From the NCBI RefSeq assembly GCF_016756535.1, contig NZ_AP023247.1:2542501-2606500 (forward strand): a stretch of 64,000 bases of DNA, written 5' to 3'. The notes beneath the pieces are model-generated. The model was not told the origin of the DNA. It worked only from the letters and a program-made list of their open reading frames with translations, and searched no databases. Shown here piece after piece: positions 19,409 to 28,040 of the stretch. How positions within the stretch are numbered: position 1 is the stretch's first letter; each line of letters starts with the position of its first letter. The position numbers were made by a program, and so were the translations under genes. This stretch comes from Mesorhizobium sp. 131-2-1 (GTDB taxonomy: Bacteria > Pseudomonadota > Alphaproteobacteria > Rhizobiales > Rhizobiaceae).

Positions 19409-20205
19409 GTCTGCAACTTTCGGCGCAAGAGTGCCGTCGCCACCATCAGGGCAAGCGTGAGCCCGACCAGCAAGCTGGAGGCGGCGGCGATGACGGGGGT
19501 GAGGTCGGAGCGGAGGCTGCCCCAGATCTTGACCGGCAAGGTCTGCAAAGTGGGGCTCGCCATGAAGATCGCCACGACCACTTCGTCCCAGGAGGCGAGG
19601 AAGGAAAAGATCGCGGCGGAGAAGATACCGATACGGATCCACGGCAAGGTGATCCTGAGCTTGGCCTGAAGCGGGCTGGCGCCACAGACAATGGCCGCGT
19701 CCTCGATCGACTTGTCGAAGCCTTCTAGCGCCGTGGCGATCGGGATGATGGCGAAGGGCAGTGCCAGCACGGTGTGGGCGATGACGAAGCCGCCTGTGGT
19801 GCCGCCGAGGCCGAGGCGCAGGAAGAAGGCGTAGATGGCGATGGCGAAGACGACGACTGGCAGCACCATCGGCGTCAGCAGCAGGCCGCGCAGGATCTCG
19901 CGCCCGCGGAACTGGCCACGAACCAGCGCAAAGGAGGCAAGGAGGCCGATGACGACGGCGAGCACCGCCGTCATCGTGGCGATGCGGGCGCTGGTCAGCG
20001 CCGCCTCGATCCAGGACGGGTCGGCGAACAGCTCCTGGTACCATTTCAGCGTCCAGCCGGGCGGCGGAAAGGCCAGCCAGCGCGACGAGCCGAAAGAAAG
20101 CAGCACGATGAAGACGACGGGCAGCAGCAGGAAGGCAGCGACACAAGCGGTGAAGGTCAGCAGCACAACCTTCAGCCAGCCCAGGCGGTCATAGTCGAGC
20201 AACAT
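19405..20205 (-). CDS. Pot-type ABC transporter permease (PotC-like)
   Basis: 266 residues with about six membrane segments, the first at roughly 12-34. The EAA loop is ALEGFDKSIEDAAIVCGASP (about 178-197). The start at 20205 shares one base with the upstream permease stop, and the stop overlaps the ATPase start; longer upstream readings fall inside the neighbouring permease gene. It forms a heterodimeric channel with the PotB-like protein. Confidence 0.9.
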   Translation of the reverse strand: MLLDYDRLGWLKVVLLTFTACVAAFLLLPVVFIVLLSFGSSRWLAFPPPGWTLKWYQELFADPSWIEAALTSARIATMTAVLAVVIGLLASFALVRGQFRGREILRGLLLTPMVLPVVVFAIAIYAFFLRLGLGGTTGGFVIAHTVLALPFAIIPIATALEGFDKSIEDAAIVCGASPLQAKLRITLPWIRIGIFSAAIFSFLASWDEVVVAIFMASPTLQTLPVKIWGSLRSDLTPVIAAASSLLVGLTLALMVATALLRRKLQT

Positions 20206-21119
20206 CAGGCGCCTCCCGCGGCTCGCTTCGAGCCGACAAGGCGCAGCTGCAGCGCGTAGAGCGCCATGGTGACGACGAGCAGGATGAAGGCGGCTGCGCT
20301 GCCGAGGCCCCAGTTGAGCAGCGACTGGATCATCTGCGCGATCATTTCGGCGAGCATCATGTTCGACGTGCCGCCGAGCAGCGCCGGCGTGACGAAATAG
20401 CCGAGCGACATGACGAAGACCATCAGCCCGCCGGCGGCGATGCCGGGCAGCGAGAGCGGCAGCAGGATGCGGCGGAAGGCGGCGAGCGGGCTGGCGCCGC
20501 AGAGGGCGGCGGCGCGCAGCGTCATCGGATCGATCGCCCGCAAGGTGCCGACCAGCGGCAGGATCATGAAGGGCAGCATGATGTAGACCATGCCGATGGT
20601 GACGCCAGTCAAATTGTTGATGAGCGGCAACGGTTGGTCGATGATGCCGATGGCCATCAGCGCCCGGTTGATGACTCCGGTGCGCTGCAAGAGCACCATC
20701 CAGGCATAGGTGCGGGTCAGGAGATTGGTCCACATCGACAGGATGATGATGCCGAACAGGATCGAGGCGAGCGCCGGAGGCATGATCGCCAGCATCCAGG
20801 CGACCGGGAAGGCGACGAGCACGGTGACGACGGTGACGACGAAGGCGACGAGGAAGGTGTTGAAGAACACCCGCGCATAGGTGCCGTCGCCCAGCAGCGC
20901 CGCATAATTCTGCAGGCCGGGGGCAGGGTCGGTGACGCTGCGCAGCAGCAGCGCCAGCACCGGCACGACAAAGAAAAGCCCGATCAGGGTCAGCGCCGGA
21001 AGCAGGCCGCCGAGGCCTGCCGGGAGGCGCGTTATCGCAATGCTCTGCTCAGTTTCCACCGACATGGCGGCACCCCGGGTTGCGAAGCGGGACGGCGTCT
21101 GCCGTTCCGCTTCTGTCAC
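20205..21119 (-). CDS. Pot-type ABC transporter permease (PotB-like)
   Basis: 304 residues from a GTG at 21119; an ATG at 21065 (MSVETEQS) is a reasonable alternative and I cannot decide from the weak ribosome sites. Six membrane segments are visible, the first at about 36-60. The EAA loop is RAIDPMTLRAAALCGASPLA (about residues 197-216). It is the larger permease of the binding-protein-dependent importer, 13 bases after the receptor gene. Confidence 0.89.
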   Translation of the reverse strand: MTEAERQTPSRFATRGAAMSVETEQSIAITRLPAGLGGLLPALTLIGLFFVVPVLALLLRSVTDPAPGLQNYAALLGDGTYARVFFNTFLVAFVVTVVTVLVAFPVAWMLAIMPPALASILFGIIILSMWTNLLTRTYAWMVLLQRTGVINRALMAIGIIDQPLPLINNLTGVTIGMVYIMLPFMILPLVGTLRAIDPMTLRAAALCGASPLAAFRRILLPLSLPGIAAGGLMVFVMSLGYFVTPALLGGTSNMMLAEMIAQMIQSLLNWGLGSAAAFILLVVTMALYALQLRLVGSKRAAGGA

Positions 21120-21132
21120 GAGAGAGCGGGCG

Positions 21133-22137
21133 CTATTTCGCCTGCCATGCGTACCAGCGCGTGGCGATCTCGTCGCGATGCTCGGCCCAGTAGTTCATGT
21201 CGAGATTGATCTGGCCGTCGACATGGGCGTCGGGCAGGCCCTTGACCACGTCTGCGGGCATCTCGGCCTTCGCCTTGGTGTTGATCGGCGCATAGCCGCT
21301 CGCCTCGGCGAATTTCGCCTGGCCGGCGGCGCTGCTTGCGGCGGCGAGGAACTTCATCGCCGTGTCCTTGTTCTTGGCGCCCTTCGGCACGACCAGGACG
21401 TCGGCAGCGGTCAGGTTCTGGCTCCAGGATACGCCGACATCGGCGCCGTCCTTTTCCAGCGCGAAGACGCGGCCGTTCCAGAGCTGGCCGAAGGCCGCCT
21501 CGCCGGAGGCGATCAACTGTTGCGACTCGGCGCCGCCGCTCCACCAGACGATGTCGGACTTGATGGTGTCGAGTTTCTTGAAGGCGCGGTCGAGATCGAG
21601 GGGATAGAGCTTGTCGGCCGGCACGCCGTCGGCGAGCAGCGCGATCTCGATGACGCCAGGTGCCGACCATTTGTAGAAGGTGCGCTTGCCGGGGAATTTC
21701 TTGGTGTCGAACATGTCGGCCCAATTGCTCGGCTCACCGGAGACCGAGCCCTTGTTCCAGGCCAGCACGAAGGAATAGTAGAAGCTGCCGATTGCGTGCT
21801 CGTTGCTGAAGCGCGGGTCGAGATCGTCCTTCGGCACGACGGCGAAGTCGATCGGCTCGAGGAGGCCGTCCTTGGCCGCCTTGATGGCGAAATCCATCTC
21901 GACGTCGACGACGTCCCAGGTGACGTTCTTGGCGTCGACCATGGCCTTCAGCTTGCCGTAGTCGGTCGGGCCGTCCTGCAGGACCTTGACGCTGGACGCG
22001 GCCGTGAACGGCTCCGCCCAGGACTTGGTCTGGGCTTCCTGGGTCGTGCCGCCCCAGCTGGTGAACACCATGTCCTCGGCCCTGGCGGCCGTCGTGGCCA
22101 TCAAACCGGCAAGGATGCCGGCGAAAATCAGTTTCAT
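21133..22137 (-). CDS. Pot-type ABC transporter substrate-binding protein
   Basis: 334 residues. Signal peptide MKLIFAGILAGLMATTAARA, then the mature protein EDMVFTSWGGTTQEAQ typical of PotD/PotF-like family 1 binding proteins. Conserved pieces include DVVDVEMDFAIKAAKDGLLEPID and SGEAAFGQLWNGR. It captures the substrate in the periplasm. The acidic residues that bind diamines in PotD are not obvious, in line with a different ligand. An AGAGGAG ribosome site stands just before the ATG. It follows the aldehyde dehydrogenase gene after 63 bases. Confidence 0.9.
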   Translation of the reverse strand: MKLIFAGILAGLMATTAARAEDMVFTSWGGTTQEAQTKSWAEPFTAASSVKVLQDGPTDYGKLKAMVDAKNVTWDVVDVEMDFAIKAAKDGLLEPIDFAVVPKDDLDPRFSNEHAIGSFYYSFVLAWNKGSVSGEPSNWADMFDTKKFPGKRTFYKWSAPGVIEIALLADGVPADKLYPLDLDRAFKKLDTIKSDIVWWSGGAESQQLIASGEAAFGQLWNGRVFALEKDGADVGVSWSQNLTAADVLVVPKGAKNKDTAMKFLAAASSAAGQAKFAEASGYAPINTKAKAEMPADVVKGLPDAHVDGQINLDMNYWAEHRDEIATRWYAWQAK

Positions 22138-22200
22138 GTCGTTCTCCTCTGATTGGTGTGTTCTGTTTCTTGTTCTTCAGTGCACCGTCGCCATGTCGCC

Positions 22201-23676
22201 TCAGCGCATGACGAAGGGATCGGGGATCGGCTCGTCCGAGGTACGGATCCACACCGACTTGGAGCGCGTGTAGTCGCGGATGGCGTCGAGACCGCCTTCG
22301 CGGCCGAGGCCGGAGAGGCCGTAGCCGCCGAACGGAACCAGCGGCGAGACGGCGCGGTAGGTATTGACCCAGACCACGCCGGCATGGATGCCGCGAGCCA
22401 TGCGGTGCGCCTTGGCGAGATTGGTGGTGAAGATGCCGGACGCGAGCCCGAAGGGCGTGTCATTGGCGATCGCCAGCGCCTCCGCCTCGCTGTCGAAGGC
22501 CAGCGCGCTCAGCACCGGGCCGAACAGTTCCTCGCGCACGCAGGCGAGGGCCTGATCCTGCGCTTCGATGATGGTCGGCGCGTAGTAGAACCCGTTCGCC
22601 TTGTCCCTGGGACGCGCGCCGCCAGTGATCAACCGGCCGCCGCCGGCCAGGCTTTCAGCGACGATCGTTTCAATCCGTTCGCGCTGACGCGCGGTCGCGA
22701 GCGGCCCCATTTCGGTGGCGGGATCCTGCGGATCGCCGATGACGATGGCCTCGGCCTTCTGTTTCAATCGGGCGAGGAACTCATCCTTGACCGAGCGCTC
22801 GATCAACAGCCGCGAGCCGGCGACGCAGCTCTGGCCGGTCGCGGCGAAGATGCCGGCGACAACGGCATTGGCGGCACTGTCCAGATCGGCGTCGGCGAAG
22901 ACGACGACCGGGCTCTTGCCGCCAAGCTCGAGCGTCGTGAAGGCAAGGTTCTCCGCCGTGTTGGCGACAATCTGGCGGGCGGTCGAGGGGCCGCCGGTAA
23001 AGGCGACGCGGGCGACGAGCGGATGGCTGGTCAGGCGGCGCCCGCAATCGTGGCCGAAGCCGGTCAGGATGTTGACGGCACCCGCCGGGAAGCCGGCCTC
23101 TTGGACGAGCTCGGCGAAGGCGAGCAGCGGCGCCGGGCCATCCTCCGAAGCCTTGAGCACGACGGTGCAACCCGCGGCAAGCGCCGGGCCGAGCTTGACC
23201 GCCGACAAAAAGAGCTGCGAATTCCAGGGCACGACCGCGGCAACGACGCCGATCGGCTCCGGCCGCACCGTGACCTCCATGTCGGGCTTGTCGATCGGGA
23301 TGAAGGCGCCTTCGTGCTTGTCGGCGAGCCCGCCATAGTAACGGTAATAGTCGCCGACATAGGCGATCTGGGCGCGGGTCTCGCGGATGATCTTGCCGGT
23401 GTCGCGGGTCTCCAGCTCCGCCAGCCGGCTGGCATTGGCGGCGACGAGGTCGCCGAGCCTGACCAGCAGCTTGCCGCGCGCCGTTGCCGTCAGCGATGCC
23501 CAGGGACCCGAGCGCAGCGCCCGGTGCGCGGCCTCGACAGCGCGGTCGACATCGGCGACGGTCGCGGCCGGCATCGTCGCCCAGGGCGCGCCCGTCGACG
23601 GGTCGACGCTATCGAAGGTCGCGGTGGCTTCGGCGAACTGGCCGTCTATGTAGTTCCTGAAGACGGCGCTGCTCAT
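22201..23676 (-). CDS. NAD(P)-dependent aldehyde dehydrogenase
   Basis: 491 residues from ATG 23676, which overlaps the monooxygenase stop (ATGA); an upstream extension to 23772 lies inside that gene. The general base Glu is in TTLELGGKSPVVVFADAD and the catalytic Cys in GQSCVAGSR; the cofactor loop AFTGGPSTARQ is present. It oxidises an aldehyde to an acid, by a hydride transfer to NAD(P). In this operon it probably handles an aldehyde released by the flavin monooxygenase or the hydrolase. The family is broad, so the substrate is unknown. Confidence 0.92.
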   Translation of the reverse strand: MSSAVFRNYIDGQFAEATATFDSVDPSTGAPWATMPAATVADVDRAVEAAHRALRSGPWASLTATARGKLLVRLGDLVAANASRLAELETRDTGKIIRETRAQIAYVGDYYRYYGGLADKHEGAFIPIDKPDMEVTVRPEPIGVVAAVVPWNSQLFLSAVKLGPALAAGCTVVLKASEDGPAPLLAFAELVQEAGFPAGAVNILTGFGHDCGRRLTSHPLVARVAFTGGPSTARQIVANTAENLAFTTLELGGKSPVVVFADADLDSAANAVVAGIFAATGQSCVAGSRLLIERSVKDEFLARLKQKAEAIVIGDPQDPATEMGPLATARQRERIETIVAESLAGGGRLITGGARPRDKANGFYYAPTIIEAQDQALACVREELFGPVLSALAFDSEAEALAIANDTPFGLASGIFTTNLAKAHRMARGIHAGVVWVNTYRAVSPLVPFGGYGLSGLGREGGLDAIRDYTRSKSVWIRTSDEPIPDPFVMR

Positions 23677-24725
23677 CGCGAACTCGCCTCCTGGAAGGCC
23701 GGCATCACCCTGTCGATGAACAGCTGCAGCGACTTCTTCTTGCGCTCGTGCGAGAGGCCACTGTCGATCCAAATCGAATACTGGTCGTAGCCCTGCGCTT
23801 CGTAGGTCTTCAGCCTGGCGATCACCTCGTTGGCCTCGCCGATGACGAGGTTCTGCCGGATCTTATCCGGCGCGTATTGCGGCATGGCCGCGATCTCTTC
23901 CCCGGTCAGCGGCTCCAGGATGCCCTGATGCACCGGCTTCTTGTTCTGGAACCAGGCGCCGAACTGGCAGTAGAACAGCGACAGGTCCTGCGCCAGGCGG
24001 TCGGCGTCGGCGGCGTCCTCGGCCACGAATGTGTGCATCAGGAGCATGATTTCCGGCCGCCTTGTCTCCGGGTGGGCCTGGCAGGCGGTGTTGAAGCGCT
24101 CCATCAGGCTCGCTACCTCGCCATCGCCGGAGGCTAGCGGCGTCACCTGCACATTGCATTTGTTGGCGACCGCGAAGTCGTGCGAGTTCGGGTCACGCGC
24201 AGCCACCCAGATCGGCGGGTAGGGTTTTTGCAGCGGCTTGGGCGAGGAGGTGGTCGGCGGGAAGGACCAGAACTCGCCGGAGAGCTCGAAATCGCCGTCC
24301 CAGAGGCCGCGCAGCGCCGGCACCATCTCGCGCATGCGCTGGCCTGCGCCCCAGGCGTCGAGCCCTGGGAAGAGCCGCTGGTACTCGTAGCTATAAGCGC
24401 CGCGCGCAATGCCGATGTCGAGCCGGCCGCCGGTGATGATGTCGGTCATCGCCGCTTCGCCGGCGAGTTTGATCGGGTGCCAGAAGGGCGCGATGATTGT
24501 GCCGGTGCCGAGACGGATGCTTGTCGTCTTGGCGGCAAGATAGGCGATGTTGACGAACGGGTTCGGCGAGATGGTGAATTCCATGCCGTGATGCTCGCCG
24601 ATCCAGGCGGCCTCAAAGCCTGCCTGCTCGGCCAGCACGACGAGTTCTTCCAGCTCCGCCAGCAGTTCGGATTGAGGCTTGGCCAGGTCCGAGCGCTCCA
24701 TGTGGACGAAAAGCGAAAACTTCAT
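23673..24725 (-). CDS. Luciferase-like (LLM) flavin-dependent monooxygenase
   Basis: 350 residues from ATG 24725, preceded by GGGTGAG; a GTG three codons earlier overlaps the fusion gene stop. The sequence has the luciferase-like TIM-barrel hallmarks: MKFSLFVHMERSD, AAWIGEHHG, RLGTGTIIAPFWHPIKLA, GRLDIGIARGAY and the late IWVAARDP. Such class C monooxygenases use reduced FMN supplied by a separate reductase to oxidise carbonyls, amines or N-heterocycles. The reductase is probably the C-terminal half of the fusion protein encoded immediately upstream. By position it resembles RutA of the pyrimidine pathway, though sequence identity to RutA cannot be judged here. Confidence 0.9.
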   Translation of the reverse strand: MKFSLFVHMERSDLAKPQSELLAELEELVVLAEQAGFEAAWIGEHHGMEFTISPNPFVNIAYLAAKTTSIRLGTGTIIAPFWHPIKLAGEAAMTDIITGGRLDIGIARGAYSYEYQRLFPGLDAWGAGQRMREMVPALRGLWDGDFELSGEFWSFPPTTSSPKPLQKPYPPIWVAARDPNSHDFAVANKCNVQVTPLASGDGEVASLMERFNTACQAHPETRRPEIMLLMHTFVAEDAADADRLAQDLSLFYCQFGAWFQNKKPVHQGILEPLTGEEIAAMPQYAPDKIRQNLVIGEANEVIARLKTYEAQGYDQYSIWIDSGLSHERKKKSLQLFIDRVMPAFQEASSR

Positions 24726-24730
24726 CGGTC

Positions 24731-26521
24731 TCACCCGTGGCCGGAATGGATTGCTGCTGTCGGCGCGGCCTTGGCGAGCGGCCGGACCTCGCCTTCGACC
24801 TCATTGCCGACATAGACGCCGAACTGGTCCTCGGTGCGCTCTCGCGCATAGCGGGCGAGCATCGAACGCACCGCCGGATCGGCGATCTTGAGATCGGCCA
24901 TCCGGTCGATGTCGACAAGCCTGATGTGGCCGTCGCCGGACAGGGGGGCGCTCACCGTGCCGCGATAGTAGACATGGGTGCGCGAGGCATCCGTCGCATC
25001 GTCCCAGACCGCGTAGAGGAAGCCAAGATCGGCGTCGATCACCTTGGCTGCAAGCGTTCCCCTGAGGCTGCGGGGATCGCTCGCGGCACCGAGGCCGCGT
25101 CCGGCCGGCAACTGGTGGGACCCGTCTGCAGCCTCGAAGAAGAGCACGCGGCCATCGCTTTCGAGGATGGCGCCGACCTCCGTTCCGGGCGGGGCGGCCG
25201 CGAGCGCTTCCTGGCTGAGGCCGGGCGTGACATAGGTGCCCCGGCAGTAGCCCAATGGCTGGGTGCCACTGTGGGTGAAATCATGGACGCGGCCGATGAG
25301 GATCGAATGATCGCCGGCGTCCACCAGCTGCTCCATGCCGCAATCGAAGACCGCAACAGAACCGTCGATCACCGGATTCCCGGTCTGGCCCGGCTGCCAG
25401 ATTACCGACGCGAACTTGTCGGCCGCCTTGGAGGCAAAAATGCCGGACGCGGCCTTCTGGTTTTCCGACAGGATGTTGATCGCGAACCCCCTGGAGGTCG
25501 AGAAGGCCTGGTGCCCCAGCGCCTTCTTGGCGATGCAGACAAGCACCAGCGGCGGCTCGAGCGAGACGGAGGTGAAGGAGTTGGCGGTGAAGCCGCGCGG
25601 ATCGCCTGCCTCGTCGACCGTGGTGACGATGGTGACGCCGGTCAGGAAGGAGCCGAGCGCGCGCCGGAATTCAATGACGTCGAATGCCGAATCGGCTTCG
25701 GCACTTGCGGAGACATCGGCCCGGTCGAGAAAAGCGGTGATATGTTGAGTCACCTTTTTAGGCGAAGCAATTGTCATCATGTGCTTTTCGCCGGTCAGCA
25801 CCAGGCATTGACCTGACGGCGCGAGCCGCGCCATCGCGGCCGACATTGCGGGGGTGGAATTGCGGTCTTCCGAACCGGTCATGAACAGCGCTGGCGCTGA
25901 GAGCCCGGCCAGGCGATCGGCATGCGCCGTGTCGGCGTGGGCAAATAGCCGATAGGTGCGGGCGTAGCCTTCGGCATCGACGCTTTCGAGCGCTGTACGC
26001 GCCGTGGCGGCGGCATCGGCCAGGGCAGGCGGGATCGGATCGCCGAACCAGCGGGCGATCGTCGCAGCGATGGCCTGGGGGTCGCCATGGCCGCCGAGCG
26101 CCGCCGCCCGTTCGCGCACCGCTTGCGCAAGTTCCGGGGGACGGCGGAAGACGGCGTTGAGGCAGACGACGGAGCTGACACGCGACGGAGCACGCAGCGC
26201 GATTTCCTGCGCGACCAGCGCGCCCATGGAATGGCCAACGACCGCCGCGCGGTCGAGGCCAAGATGGTCGAGCAGGCGGATCGCCTGGTCGGCGAAGTCG
26301 GCCAGCCCGGCATTCTGCGGCGGCAGCGGCGAGACGCCGTGGCCGAGCATATCGATGGCGATCAGGTCGAAGCGGTCCTGCATCAGGGCGATCTGCGGCT
26401 GCCAGATGGCAGCGCTCATGCCGACGCCGTGAATGAACAGAACCGGCGCGCCGGAACCGGCCCGGATGAAGCCGGTGCCGTCGGGAGCCTTGCTCGGGAC
26501 CATTGCGGCGGCGTCAGCCAT
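24731..26521 (-). CDS. Alpha/beta hydrolase-flavin reductase fusion protein
   Basis: 596 residues in at least two enzymes. Residues 1-268 are an alpha/beta hydrolase: oxyanion region FIHGVG, nucleophile Ser98 in VGHSMG, acid Asp219 in GSEDRN, His247 in GEKHMM. Residues about 283-445 are a flavin reductase of the HpaC/RutF type, with FRRALGSFLTGVTIVT and GFTANSFTSVSLEPPLV. Residues about 450-596 form a further region with a DxxYAVWDDA-like stretch that I cannot name. The frame is continuous with no sign of a stop or shift, so the fusion looks real. It would couple FMNH2 supply to the neighbouring LLM monooxygenase with hydrolysis of an ester, amide or carbamate product. Confidence 0.88.
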   Translation of the reverse strand: MADAAAMVPSKAPDGTGFIRAGSGAPVLFIHGVGMSAAIWQPQIALMQDRFDLIAIDMLGHGVSPLPPQNAGLADFADQAIRLLDHLGLDRAAVVGHSMGALVAQEIALRAPSRVSSVVCLNAVFRRPPELAQAVRERAAALGGHGDPQAIAATIARWFGDPIPPALADAAATARTALESVDAEGYARTYRLFAHADTAHADRLAGLSAPALFMTGSEDRNSTPAMSAAMARLAPSGQCLVLTGEKHMMTIASPKKVTQHITAFLDRADVSASAEADSAFDVIEFRRALGSFLTGVTIVTTVDEAGDPRGFTANSFTSVSLEPPLVLVCIAKKALGHQAFSTSRGFAINILSENQKAASGIFASKAADKFASVIWQPGQTGNPVIDGSVAVFDCGMEQLVDAGDHSILIGRVHDFTHSGTQPLGYCRGTYVTPGLSQEALAAAPPGTEVGAILESDGRVLFFEAADGSHQLPAGRGLGAASDPRSLRGTLAAKVIDADLGFLYAVWDDATDASRTHVYYRGTVSAPLSGDGHIRLVDIDRMADLKIADPAVRSMLARYARERTEDQFGVYVGNEVEGEVRPLAKAAPTAAIHSGHG

Positions 26522-27101
26522 GCAGATCCCCGAGTTCCTTCAGGTCCTGGTAGCGGTCGCCGATGCGATGATGTGGGCGGCCGCCGATCGACGCACCGAG
26601 CGCCACCACCAGCTCGTCGGGCGCCGGCGCGTCGCCGATCTGGAAATGCACCGTGAGATAGTGCGAGCGGCGGCCTTCGTCGTTCTTGTCCATCAGCGGG
26701 ATCATGATCGGCGTGTTCGGCCCGCCGCGCAGATTGGTGAAGGCGAGATAGGTCTTGGCGCCGACGGCGCGGCGATAGTGGTTGCCGAAATGCAGCGTGT
26801 GGATCAGCGCCGATGCATGCTCGACTTCGCCCGACGTGCCGCAGATGGCGGCCTTGCCATAGCCCTCGATCGCTTCGCCGGAACCCGCGACGCCGATGAT
26901 TTCATGCGTCAGCGTTTCGCCGAGCACCGGGGCAATGGCGCGGATCTCGGGCGAGAGGTCCTCGGCGAAGCCGCGTCCGGCCCATGGGTTGGTCAGCACC
27001 GCCGCGACGCCGATCAGGCGCAGCGGCCGGGGCGCTGCCTTGCCGCCTTCGATCAGCGTGTTCTCGACATAGGTCACGATCTTGCGGATGGCCGGTTTCA
27101 T
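26514..27101 (-). CDS. DUF1185 (amino acid synthesis family) protein
   Basis: 195 residues, full length for the DUF1185/AA_synth family: it begins KPAIRKIVTYVENTLIEGG, with GRGFAEDLSPEI and GKAAICGTSGEVEHASA following. No biochemical function is established for the family that I know of; the Pfam name is a guess from context. It overlaps the fusion gene by 8 bases and is the first gene of the catabolic operon. It starts 245 bases from the divergent GntR gene, with a palindromic operator in between. Its position makes it a candidate first enzyme of the pathway. Confidence 0.85.
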   Translation of the reverse strand: MKPAIRKIVTYVENTLIEGGKAAPRPLRLIGVAAVLTNPWAGRGFAEDLSPEIRAIAPVLGETLTHEIIGVAGSGEAIEGYGKAAICGTSGEVEHASALIHTLHFGNHYRRAVGAKTYLAFTNLRGGPNTPIMIPLMDKNDEGRRSHYLTVHFQIGDAPAPDELVVALGASIGGRPHHRIGDRYQDLKELGDLHG

Positions 27102-27155
27102 GAAATTCCTCGGACGAAACGGCGTGATGCGGCTTCGTCATTTCTGTATCGTCTT

Positions 27156-27167
27156 ATGGTATACCAT
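27156..27167. promoter_or_regulatory. GntR/FadR-type operator between divergent genes
   Basis: The 12-base perfect palindrome ATGGTATACCAT lies between the DUF1185 operon and the GntR gene. FCD-type GntR regulators typically bind short dyads with a TGGTATACCA-like core, so this is the likely site of autoregulation and operon control. I see no gene in the remaining 245-base gap (27102-27346). Confidence 0.65.
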
Positions 27168-27346
27168 GATATGGAGAGCCATGAGCCTTGTCAATCGGCC
27201 ATGGAATCTGTTTTTGTGGCGAGGCGAGAGCATCTCACCGTTTCATGGAAACGGCGAACCGCTCTATCTCTTTGTTTTGAAACGCAATTCCTGACGGAAA
27301 ACCGCTGCACACTTTTCCTGGAATTGCTCTAGGGGCGGAAGAAAAG

Positions 27347-28024
27347 ATGGCTGACGACACGCTTCGGATCGACCGCTCTGCCAAGACGCTGCGGACGCTG
27401 GCGCTGGAGCGCATGCGTGAGGCGATCATGGATTTTCATTTCCAGCCCGGCGAAAGGCTGGTCGAGCGGCCGCTCTGCGACCAGCTTGGCGTCAGCCGTT
27501 CGGTGGTGCGCGAGGTGTTGCGGCAGTTGGAGGCCGAAGGCTTGGTGCAGATGGTGCCGGGCCATGGGCCCGCTGTGGCCAAGCCGGATCTCGGCCGCAC
27601 CGACGAGATCTACGAATTGCGGGCGCTGCTGGAAGGCATAGCGGCGCGGGCCTGCGCGACGTCGGCCAGCAAGGAGCAGATCGCCTTGCTCGATGCGGCA
27701 CTGGAAAAACTCCTCGAAGCCTGGGCGTCAGGCGCGCCGGTCGAGGTGATGCGGGCGACGGCCAGCTTCTACGAGGTGCTGTTCGAGGCCGCCGACAAGC
27801 GTATCGCCTGGGAGATCGTCACCGGACTCAACGTCCGCATCAACCAGCTGCGCTCGATGACGATCGCGTCGGAGAACCGCCGCGAGCCGGCGATCGCCGA
27901 GATGAACGCCATCATGGACGCGATCCGGGCGCGCAAGCCTGAAGAGGCGGAGGCGGCGGCAAGGCGGCATGTCGAATCCGCCTGGCGCATCGCCCGCGAT
28001 GCGCTCCGGCTGGGGTCGCTGTGA
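27347..28024 (+). CDS. GntR family regulator (FCD/FadR subfamily)
   Basis: 225 residues. The N-terminal winged helix (about 10-75) includes ALERMREAIMDFHFQPGERL and LGVSRSVVREVLRQLEAEGL; the all-helical FCD ligand domain (about 85-215) begins EIYELRALLEGIAARA and has the RHVESAWR end with a metal-binding His. FCD regulators usually repress catabolic genes until a carboxylate or amino-acid-like effector binds. It is divergent from the DUF1185/LLM operon, which it very likely controls through the palindrome in the shared gap. Confidence 0.92.
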   Translation: MADDTLRIDRSAKTLRTLALERMREAIMDFHFQPGERLVERPLCDQLGVSRSVVREVLRQLEAEGLVQMVPGHGPAVAKPDLGRTDEIYELRALLEGIAARACATSASKEQIALLDAALEKLLEAWASGAPVEVMRATASFYEVLFEAADKRIAWEIVTGLNVRINQLRSMTIASENRREPAIAEMNAIMDAIRARKPEEAEAAARRHVESAWRIARDALRLGSL

Positions 28025-28040
28025 GCCTGCCCGGCCAAGC

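Noticed and set aside
18332..22137. Calling this transporter putrescine or spermidine uptake
   Set aside because: Pot-type sequence similarity alone does not fix the ligand, and the operon partners are monooxygenase-pathway enzymes.
27082..27294. A 70-codon plus-strand frame in the GntR-DUF1185 gap
   Set aside because: It overlaps the start of the DUF1185 gene and the operator, and lacks a ribosome site or recognisable sequence.
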